From Parietichytrium sp. I65-24A (lineage: Eukaryota; Sar; Bigyra; Thraustochytrida; Thraustochytriidae), in contig BLSF01000141.1 in NCBI GenBank assembly GCA_012862575.1, forward strand, positions 1 to 22,451: a stretch of 22,451 nucleotides of DNA, given 5' to 3'. Positions 17,176 to 22,451 of this stretch are shown here, in pieces. Position numbers and translations under genes: made by a program. The notes beneath the pieces were generated by a model that did no database searches, was not told the DNA's origin, and was given only the letters and a program-made list of their open reading frames with translations. Each line of letters starts with the position of its first letter. Within the stretch, counting starts at the first letter, position 1.

Positions 17176-17571
17176 TTAGATATATTTTGTTACTGTAAGC
17201 AAACGCAATTGGATTGCTTCTTTTTGAAGGCGAAATGCTAGAGGTTGATGTACTCTAGAAGAGATTGTTGCAAATTTCCCTTTCTTTTTTTCTAGTATAA
17301 GTACATTGTTCGTAAGGTAACGAATAAAAAGGCCAGATTTTTTATTATTCATGAACTCTTTTTTTGTACCCAAAACCAAAGCATCTATAACAGATCCTTT
17401 TTGAAAATTTTTTTTCTTCGTATTTTTAAGACTTATTTTTTTTACTACTACTTTAATAATTTCGCTTGTGTTACTTTTTTTATTATATTTTTTAAGTGAA
17501 TTTGCAATACATTTTGTGTAAAGAGCTCCACTGTTGTCTACAACTTTCAACTGAGTCTGTGGATAAATCAT
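17176..17571 (-). CDS. rpl14: Ribosomal protein L14, mitochondrial
   Basis: Large-subunit protein at the subunit interface. The 131-residue product starts MIYPQTQLKVVDNSGALYTKCI, the L14 opening (M-I-Q-x-x-T-x-L-x-V-A-D-N-S-G-A), and is close to the bacterial 122. The middle has a lysine- and asparagine-rich insertion. The segment NNVLILEKKKGKFATISSRVHQPLAFRLQ corresponds to bacterial NAVVL...G.RI.GPV..ELR. It starts with ATG at 17571, although the frame is open without a stop all the way upstream through trnL(CAA) and rps14. It ends with TAA abutting rpl5. Confidence 0.95.
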   Translation of the reverse strand: MIYPQTQLKVVDNSGALYTKCIANSLKKYNKKSNTSEIIKVVVKKISLKNTKKKNFQKGSVIDALVLGTKKEFMNNKKSGLFIRYLTNNVLILEKKKGKFATISSRVHQPLAFRLQKEAIQLRLLTVTKYI

Positions 17572-17597
17572 TAGATATATGAATTTAATTGTGCTTA

Positions 17598-17681
17598 TAC
17601 TCTTAACTGGATTTGAACCAGTATGCTTTATAAAGCAGTAAATTTTGAATCTACCGTGTCTACCAATTCCACCATAAGAGC
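17598..17681 (-). tRNA. trnL: tRNA-Leu(CAA)
   Basis: A class II tRNA with variable arm GCTTT/AAAGC. The acceptor stem GCTCTTA/TAAGAGT has a G1-U72 wobble. The D-arm GTGGAATTGGTAGACAC is typical of leucine. The anticodon stem GTAGA/TTTAC encloses loop TTCAAAA with anticodon CAA, reading UUG. The discriminator is A. It lies between rps14 and rpl14, in a stretch where one reading frame stays open across all three genes. Confidence 0.94.
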
Positions 17682-17931
17682 TAAAAATTAATTTTTTTCG
17701 AACGCCCAAAAGAAAACCTTCTCGAGCCAACATACGAAAAGTAAAACGTGCTATCTGAAAACGAGAAGAAACAGAACGGCTTTTATTTGAATAAATACAA
17801 ATATTTCTAAGAAAACAAATAGGTTTTACTTTTTGAATTTTAGTATGCATCCTAAGCTTTTGTTTTACTTTTTTCATTTCATAATAAACCAATTTACGAA
17901 GGTAATAATTTTTTATTATTTTAGATTTCAT
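17682..17931 (-). CDS. rps14: Ribosomal protein S14, no stop before tRNA
   Basis: Small-subunit head protein. The frame from ATG at 17931 gives 83 residues before trnL(CAA). The S14 signature is clear: CFLRNICIYSNKSRSVSSRFQIARFTFRMLAREGFLLGVRKK, matching bacterial RCxxTGRPRGxxRxFGLSRxxxRExAxxGxIPGxxKASW. The final KASW is replaced by KKLIF. No in-frame stop precedes the tRNA; the frame continues through trnL into rpl14. One extra T in the T5 run before the tRNA would create TAG exactly at the boundary, and one A less in the A7 run would also give a stop, so a homopolymer error is likely. In bacteria rps14 follows rpl5; here it precedes rpl14. Confidence 0.9.
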
Positions 17932-17945
17932 TTATTTTAATTTCA

Positions 17946-18017
17946 TGGAAACAATCAGATTTGAACTGATAACTTTTTGCTTGCAAAGCAAACACTCTAC
18001 CGTTAAGTTATGCTCCC
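17946..18017 (-). tRNA. trnA: tRNA-Ala(TGC)
   Basis: The acceptor stem GGGAGCA/TGTTTCC has G3-U70, the alanine identity pair. The anticodon stem TTTGC/GCAAA encloses loop TTTGCAA with anticodon TGC. The T-arm is ATCAG/CTGAT and the discriminator is A. Its 5' end abuts the 3' end of trnL(UAG) with no spacer. Confidence 0.95.
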
Positions 18018-18100
18018 TACTGCTTACAAGACTTGAACTTGTACAAATGAACTTTAATAGATCCTAAATCTACCGTGTCTACCAATTCCACCAAAGCAGC
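18018..18100 (-). tRNA. trnL: tRNA-Leu(TAG)
   Basis: A class II tRNA. The acceptor stem GCTGCTT/AAGCAGT has a G1-U72 wobble. The D-arm is nearly the same as in trnL(CAA). The anticodon stem GTAGA/TCTAT encloses loop TTTAGGA with anticodon TAG. The T-arm is ACAAG/CTTGT and the discriminator is A. It lies 13 bases after atp9 and directly abuts trnA. Confidence 0.94.
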
Positions 18101-18113
18101 AAAATTTTGTTTA

Positions 18114-18359
<246 letters not shown>

Positions 18360-18379
18360 TTAACTTTAATTAAAGTTAG

Positions 18380-18451
18380 ACGCGGAGGTAGGATTTGAAC
18401 CTACGACTTTTAGGGCATGAACCTAATGAGATACCACTTCTCTACTCCGCA
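18380..18451 (-). tRNA. trnfM: Initiator tRNA-Met(CAT)
   Basis: The acceptor stem TGCGGAG/CTCCGCG pairs with a weak U1-G72 at the end, as expected for an initiator, which needs a non-Watson-Crick first pair for formylation. The D-stem is GAGA/TCTC. The anticodon stem TTAGG/CCTAA encloses loop TTCATGC with anticodon CAT. The T-arm is GTAGG/CCTAC. The base at position 73 is T rather than the usual A. Its first ten bases overlap the nad3 3' end. Confidence 0.9.
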
Positions 18452-18822
18452 AAAAATAATTCCCATTCAAGGGCTCCAATTCGCCAAACATAAAAAAAAC
18501 CGATCAAAAGTTCTACAATAAAATCAATTATAGACCAAAAGCCAAAACTAGAAAGACTATGGAGGGTAACAGACCAAGGAAAAAGAAAACTAGCTTCCAA
18601 ATCAAAAACCAAAAACAAAATTGCTACAAGATAAAATCGAATATCAAATTCGTTTCTAGCATCATCAAAAGGATCAAAACCACATTCATAAGCAGACAAC
18701 TTTTCTGCGTAACTATTACGATCACTAAAAAGAAAAGCTGCACCAAAAATTACAGCGGTCAAAATCAAAGCAATCAAAAAATAAATTCCAAGAATAAGGT
18801 ATTCAGAAAAAAAGAATGTCAT
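18442..18822 (-). CDS. nad3: NADH dehydrogenase subunit 3
   Basis: Small membrane subunit of complex I near the quinone channel. The 126-residue product has three hydrophobic segments and the conserved loop YECGFDPFDDARNEFDIRFYLVAILFLVFDLE, including the cysteine of the active/deactive switch. The family usually ends near GALEWE; here eight more residues (LFFAE included) follow before TAG at 18444-18442. That stop lies inside trnfM, giving a ten-base overlap. Either the gene truly ends inside the tRNA, or a homopolymer error hides an earlier end. It starts with ATG. Confidence 0.95.
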   Translation of the reverse strand: MTFFFSEYLILGIYFLIALILTAVIFGAAFLFSDRNSYAEKLSAYECGFDPFDDARNEFDIRFYLVAILFLVFDLEASFLFPWSVTLHSLSSFGFWSIIDFIVELLIGFFYVWRIGALEWELFFAE

Positions 18823-18839
18823 TAACAGTTTGTTTTTTA

Positions 18840-18911
18840 CGAGAGAAACGGGATTTGAACCCGCGACTTTTAGCTCGACAAGCTACTACTCTACCACTGA
18901 GTTATTCTCTC
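18840..18911 (-). tRNA. trnD: tRNA-Asp(GTC)
   Basis: The acceptor stem GAGAGAA/TTCTCTC is perfect. The D-stem is ACTC/GAGT. The anticodon loop TTGTCGA carries GTC; the outermost pair of the anticodon stem is a G-A mismatch. The T-arm is GCGGG/CCCGT and the discriminator is G, the aspartate identity base. The rps12 frame runs into its 5' end. Confidence 0.94.
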
Positions 18912-19300
18912 TAAAAATAATTTTTTTGTACCGTACTTTGACCTACTTGTTTTACGATTAATTACTCCGGCGCAATCCANACACTACTCGCTCCGGCGCA
19001 ATCCAAAGCACCACGGACAATTTTATATCGAACACCAGGCAAATCTTTTGTTTTACCTCCTTTAATCAATACTGACGAATGCTCTTGCAAATTATGACCT
19101 TCACCTGGAATATAAGCAGTCACTGCTATTTTATTTGAAAGTAGAACACGCGCTACTTTTCGAACAGCAGAGTTAGGTTTTCTAGGAGCCATTGTAAATA
19201 CTTTCAAACAAACACCCCGCTTGAAAGGATTGTTAAATATAACTTTATTTTTTAGAGGTCTTTTAAGTGATAGCTTCCTTATTTTTTGACGGATTCGCAT
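18912..19300 (-). CDS. rps12: Ribosomal protein S12 (interrupted by assembly join)
   Basis: Small-subunit decoding-site protein. It starts with ATG at 19300 and has [19 protein letters not shown] and [38 protein letters not shown], the decoding loops of S12. At 18980 an N and a residual barcode (18981-18990) break the frame and create a false stop at 18962. The other contig supplies the real end: after GALDCAG it reads [15 protein letters not shown], matching bacterial GVxxRxxxRSKYGxKxPK. Without the join the protein is about 125 residues, the normal length. Even then no stop occurs before trnD; the literal frame ends at TAG at 18893-18891 inside the tRNA, unless the A7 run has one base too many. 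Confidence 0.94.
18981..18990 (+). other. Residual sequencing barcode tag in rps12
   Basis: ACACTACTCG follows the N at 18980 and precedes CTCCGGCGCAATCCA, which repeats the 15 bases at 18965-18979 before the N. This is the same tag as at 14019-14029 and 22441-22451, here in forward orientation at a left contig end and missing its final T. It is artificial and interrupts rps12. Confidence 0.87.
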
Positions 19301-19301
19301 T

Positions 19302-19706
19302 TTATTTAATCAAATTTTTATATAGTTCTGCTTGTTTCTGCAACTCTAGCTTTTTCAAAATCACATTTCCTTTTCCTAGAGATGCTTCCACAATTACTTT
19401 TTCTAGCCGTTGAGCAAAGTTATGTTCTTTATACTTTGCGGCCTCAAGAACAAGCCATCGCATGCCCAATCTTATACGACGCTGGGAAGAAGTCAATTTA
19501 GGTAGAAATAGGGTTTGACTTCCTTTTCTGATTTTATAAATTTCAATACTAGGAGTAGCATTTTGCACGGCAAGGTAAAGCACTGAAAAAGGATTTAGTT
19601 TTTGATTCAACCTAATGTTATTCAAGACTGTTTGTATTACTCTATACGCATTAGATTGCTCCCCATGCAACATAATAATTTTACTAAAAATTTTATTCAA
19701 TTTCAT
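19302..19706 (-). CDS. rps7: Ribosomal protein S7, mitochondrial
   Basis: Small-subunit head protein that nucleates assembly of the 3' major domain. The 134-residue product is shorter than bacterial S7 (about 156). Conserved parts are [19 protein letters not shown] near the middle and [44 protein letters not shown], matching bacterial RRxxLAxRWLxxxAxxR...xxLAxExxDAxxxxGxAxKKR. It starts with ATG; a second in-frame ATG lies 12 codons in. It is followed after one base by rps12, the reverse of the bacterial rps12-rps7 order. Confidence 0.94.
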   Translation of the reverse strand: MKLNKIFSKIIMLHGEQSNAYRVIQTVLNNIRLNQKLNPFSVLYLAVQNATPSIEIYKIRKGSQTLFLPKLTSSQRRIRLGMRWLVLEAAKYKEHNFAQRLEKVIVEASLGKGNVILKKLELQKQAELYKNLIK

Positions 19707-19715
19707 ATTAATAAT

Positions 19716-20327
19716 TTAATTACGTGTAATTTTAAAAATAGCATTATGTTGATTTCTAGCCAATTGTTGAAATACAAATTGCTTTTTAAATGTATCTTTA
19801 CTAGCAAAAACTTGTTGTGTCAGTATAATTGCACTTAGTATTGCAACCAAAAGAATCAAACCCGCAATCAAGAAATACAAAAAATAATAAGTATAAAGCA
19901 CTTGACCAAAAAGTTCAATATTAGAAAAAGTGTCTGTAAGCTGAAACCAAGAAACATAACTCTGTTTAAAAAAAATGAAATATGAAGGAAAATCTACTTG
20001 AACTTGAACAAAGCAAAAATAAAGAACCAAAAAACTAAAAAAGAAACCAAATGGGATATAAGTAGAAAATTTTGATTCAATTGGACTAGTTGTTTTCAAA
20101 TTCAATATCATAACAACAAATAGAAAAAGAACAGCAATTGCCCCTACGTAAACAATCAAAAACAACATAGCCAAAAATTCTATCTCAAGCAATAGCAAAA
20201 TGCATGCTGCATTAAAAAAAGCCAAAATCAAATAAAAAACTGCATAGACTGGATTTATTACAAAAACAACTCCCAAACCAGCAAGGAGTGCACAAAAACT
20301 AAAAAAACAAAAAAGCAAGAATTCCAT
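19716..20327 (-). CDS. nad6: NADH dehydrogenase subunit 6
   Basis: Membrane subunit of complex I (NuoJ-like). The 203-residue product is full length and has about five hydrophobic segments. The family signature NPVYAVFYLILAFFNAACILLLLEIEFLAMLFLIVYVGAIAVLFLFVVMIL covers residues 26-76, including the conserved glutamate of LLEIEF and the YVGAIAVLFLFV helix. It starts with ATG and ends with TAA, 9 bases before rps7. It lies upstream of the rps7-rps12 pair and downstream of trnP. Confidence 0.97.
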   Translation of the reverse strand: MEFLLFCFFSFCALLAGLGVVFVINPVYAVFYLILAFFNAACILLLLEIEFLAMLFLIVYVGAIAVLFLFVVMILNLKTTSPIESKFSTYIPFGFFFSFLVLYFCFVQVQVDFPSYFIFFKQSYVSWFQLTDTFSNIELFGQVLYTYYFLYFLIAGLILLVAILSAIILTQQVFASKDTFKKQFVFQQLARNQHNAIFKITRN

Positions 20328-20344
20328 TTTTATCTTAAATTATC

Positions 20345-20418
20345 TTCGGGGTAGTATGATTCGAACATACGACTTTTTGTTCCCAAAACAAATACGCTAC
20401 CACTGCGTTATACCCCGA
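20345..20418 (-). tRNA. trnP: tRNA-Pro(TGG)
   Basis: The acceptor stem TCGGGGT/ACCCCGA is perfect. The anticodon stem TTTGT/ACAAA encloses loop TTTGGGA with anticodon TGG. The T-arm is GTATG/CATAC and the discriminator is A. It lies six bases downstream of trnM and 17 bases upstream of nad6. Confidence 0.95.
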
Positions 20419-20424
20419 AAAAGT

Positions 20425-20497
20425 TAGCGATGACAGGACTTGAACCTGTAACTTTAAGATTATGATTCTTACGTTCTAACCATTGAACTACATCGCC
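20425..20497 (-). tRNA. trnM: tRNA-Met(CAT), elongator
   Basis: The acceptor stem GGCGATG/CATCGCT has a G1-U72 wobble. The D-arm is GTTC/GAAC. The anticodon stem TAAGA/TCTTA encloses loop ATCATAA with anticodon CAT. The T-arm is ACAGG/CCTGT and the discriminator is A. The GTTACAGG sequence before the T-loop resembles elongator methionine tRNAs. A lysidine-modified isoleucine tRNA (CAT) is the alternative. It follows cob directly. Confidence 0.9.
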
Positions 20498-21650
20498 AAA
20501 ATAAAATATTTATACGCATCAAACGACTTTCTAGTCGCCCAAGCAGAGGCAAAAATACAAACAAAAAACCAAAATAAAACAAAGTACAGAATTGACCCAA
20601 TTGCACATAAGGATATTCTACAACATTTTGACCTAGCCAACCTAGAAGCAAACTATTAATAACAAAAAACCAAAAAAATTTTCTAAAGACAGGACGAAAT
20701 GAAGAAGAACGAACTTCTGAAGTATTGATATAAGGAAGTGCCATAAGACCTACAAGCGCACCAAATATAGCAATAACCCCTCCGAGTTTATGTGGAATAG
20801 ATCGTAGAATTGCATAAAAAGGCAAAAAATACCATTCTGGCACAATATGCGCCGGAGTTACCATTGGATTTGCTGGAATATAATTGTCTGGATGACCCAA
20901 AGTATTTGGAGAAAAAAAGACAAAGAATGAAAAACCAATAAAAAGCAAAATAAGACCAAAAAGATCTTTTACATAAAAATAAGGATAAAAACTAATAACA
21001 TCACGGCTACTATCAACACCCAATGGATTGTTAGAACCATCTTGATGAAGTAGTACCAAATGGCTCAACACAAGAGCTACAATCAAAAAAGGTAGCAAAT
21101 AATGAAGACTAAAAAATCTATTTAGAGTTGGATTATCTACAGAAAACCCTCCCCAAACCCATTCTACAATTGGCTCACCGATTCCAGGAATTGCAGAAAT
21201 AAGATTAGTAATTACAGTAGCACCCCAAAAAGATATTTGACCCCATGGCAATACATACCCAATAAATGCAGTAGCTATCATCAAAATAAAAATCAAAACT
21301 CCAGAACACCAAAGATGTTCTCTTGGATGAGCATATGAACCATAATAAAGCCCACGAAACATATGAATATAAACTACAATAAAGAAAAAACTAGCTCCAT
21401 TTGCATGCAAATATCTTAGCAGCCAACCATTGTTTACATCACGTATAATATGTTCAACACTAGCAAAAGCAAGATCTACATGTGGAGTGTAATGCATAGC
21501 TAGAAACACTCCAGTCAAAATTTGAACAACGAGCATCAATCCAGAAAGAGATCCAAATCCCCATAGGTAACTAATATTTATTGGAGTTGGGTAATCAATA
21601 ATATGATTATTTACCACTGCCAAAATAGGTTGTTTTGTCCACCTTTTCAT
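20498..21650 (-). CDS. cob: Apocytochrome b
   Basis: The heme-bearing core subunit of the cytochrome bc1 complex in the inner membrane. From ATG at 21650 the frame gives 384 residues to the start of trnM, the normal length. The four heme ligands are His82, His96, His183 and His197; the Qo-site PEWY motif is at residues 271-274; [20 protein letters not shown] lies at 131-150. The last full codon before the tRNA is followed by a single T, which polyadenylation could convert to TAA. Read literally, the frame runs nine more codons into trnM and stops at TAA at 20471-20469. I prefer the shorter form. The gene follows nad9 after four bases. Confidence 0.97.
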
Positions 21651-21654
21651 TAAT

Positions 21655-22272
21655 TTATTTATTTTTCAACTTAACCAAAACATTGTTTTGATTTATCAAG
21701 TAATCATTTTCTTTTGTTATTTGAAATTTATAACTTCGAAATTCTTGCGAAAGTTCTACAGGTTCACAAACAACACGTTTTTTTTCCAAATCATAGCGAA
21801 CTTCAGTATAACCGGTCAAAGGAAAATCTTTTCGTAGAGGATAACCCTCAAACCCATAATCAGTCAAAATTCTGCGAAGATCAGGATGGTTTTTAAAGTA
21901 AATACCAAACATATCAAAAACTTCACGCTCATACCAATTTGCAGCAGAAAACAATTCAATCACAGAGTCAATTTTTTCTTGTGGAGAAACAAGTACTTTA
22001 ATTGTAATGCGATGATTATACTTAACTGAAAGCAATTGGTAAACAACTTCAAAACGTTGAGTTTTAGTAGGATAATCTACAGCTGTAATATCAGTAAGAA
22101 CTTCATAAAGACAATTTGTATGTGATTTCAAAAACAAAAGCAATGGAAATAGCGTTTCTTTTTTTGAAACCAAAACCAATTGACTATTGTCTGTCAAAAA
22201 AACACTTGTAGTCAAATGTTTTACGACTTGCGATAGCCAAGCAAAATATTCATTTTTATTCATTTGAATCAT
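21655..22272 (-). CDS. nad9: NADH dehydrogenase subunit 9
   Basis: The 30-kDa subunit (NuoC-like) of the complex I peripheral arm. The 205-residue product is full length. The diagnostic stretch [52 protein letters not shown] covers residues 110-161. It starts with ATG at 22272; a second in-frame ATG three codons later (22263) is an equally plausible start. It ends with TAA, four bases before cob. Confidence 0.97.
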   Translation of the reverse strand: MIQMNKNEYFAWLSQVVKHLTTSVFLTDNSQLVLVSKKETLFPLLLFLKSHTNCLYEVLTDITAVDYPTKTQRFEVVYQLLSVKYNHRITIKVLVSPQEKIDSVIELFSAANWYEREVFDMFGIYFKNHPDLRRILTDYGFEGYPLRKDFPLTGYTEVRYDLEKKRVVCEPVELSQEFRSYKFQITKENDYLINQNNVLVKLKNK

Positions 22273-22290
22273 TTTGAACTATTAACTAAG

Positions 22291-22362
22291 TAGGCAGTAA
22301 CGGGCTTGAACCGCTAACCTCTCCCGTGTAAAAGGAATGCTCTACCATTGAGCTAACCACCC
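22291..22362 (-). tRNA. trnV: tRNA-Val(TAC)
   Basis: The acceptor stem GGGTGGT/ACTGCCT contains a G1-U72 wobble and two further G-U pairs. The D-stem is GCTC/GAGC. The anticodon stem TTCCT/GGGAG encloses loop TTTACAC with anticodon TAC. The T-arm is AGCGG/CCGTT and the discriminator is A. It precedes nad9. Confidence 0.93.
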
Positions 22363-22406
22363 GAAAAAACAGAATACTTTTAAATTCAGTATTGAAATTT
22401 AGAACG

Positions 22407-22440
22407 TAAGCGTAAGCAGATTTGAACTGCTGGCATTTTG
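22407..22440 (-). tRNA. Truncated tRNA, 3' half only
   Basis: The T-arm AGCAG/CTGCT with loop TTCAAAT, the acceptor 3' strand TACGCTT and discriminator A are clear. The 5' half and the anticodon are lost where the contig ends in the barcode tag. The visible CAAA is probably the 3' anticodon stem. The amino acid cannot be told. The break is from sequencing and does not show a pseudogene. Confidence 0.8.
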
Positions 22441-22451
22441 ACGAGTAGTGT
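22441..22451 (-). other. Residual sequencing barcode tag at window end
   Basis: The last 11 bases, ACGAGTAGTGT, are the exact reverse complement of ACACTACTCGT, the same tag as at 14019-14029. A tag read at the 5' end of a read appears reversed at a right-hand contig end, as seen here. It shows that the window ends at a contig end. Confidence 0.88.

Overview
This window is a stretch of a compact, AT-rich mitochondrial genome from a protist, most likely a stramenopile (heterokont). Genes for NADH dehydrogenase (nad3, nad5, nad6, nad7, nad9), cytochrome b, ATP synthase (atp8, atp9), tatC, two large rRNAs, 16 complete tRNAs and 14 ribosomal proteins lie together. The main lineage clue is the cluster rps8-rpl6-rps2-rps4; as I recall, the rps2-rps4 adjacency is typical of stramenopile mtDNA. 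No cox, atp1, atp6, nad1, nad2 or nad4 gene is present, so this is only part of the genome. Every gene is on the minus strand, so transcription order runs from high to low coordinates.

Layout in transcription order: a truncated tRNA and trnV at the right edge; nad9-cob; trnM, trnP; nad6-rps7-rps12; trnD; nad3; trnfM; atp9; trnL(UAG)-trnA; rps14-trnL(CAA)-rpl14-rpl5-rps13-rps11; trnS(UGA); nad5; trnK; atp8; trnY; tatC-rpl2-rps19-rps3-rpl16; nad7; trnG; rnl; rns; a previously hidden candidate 5S rRNA (rrn5); trnS(GCU), trnQ, trnH; rps8-rpl6-rps2-rps4; trnC. Bacterial S10/spc/alpha operon order survives in pieces (rpl2-rps19-rps3-rpl16, rpl14-rpl5, rps8-rpl6, rps13-rps11). Genes are packed, with spacings of 0 to 25 bases and some overlaps.

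The sequence is an imperfect scaffold. Six single Ns (8013, 8607, 14030, 14762, 16602, 18980) join contigs that overlap instead of abutting. Apparent extra copies of nad7, rpl5, part of nad5 and the ends of rpl16 and rpl14 are therefore assembly duplicates. At three contig ends an 11-base tag (ACACTACTCGT or its complement) remains; I recognise it as a 454 library barcode. Homopolymer length errors fit this and explain the broken nad5 frame and perhaps some missing stop codons.

The most interesting biological signals are: the candidate mitochondrial 5S rRNA between rns and trnS; the repeated absence of a complete stop codon where cob, rps14, rps12 and nad3 meet a downstream tRNA; a minimal 57-residue Rps19; and five tRNAs with a G1-U72 wobble at the acceptor end. 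I found no mobile element, intron, CRISPR array or defence system.
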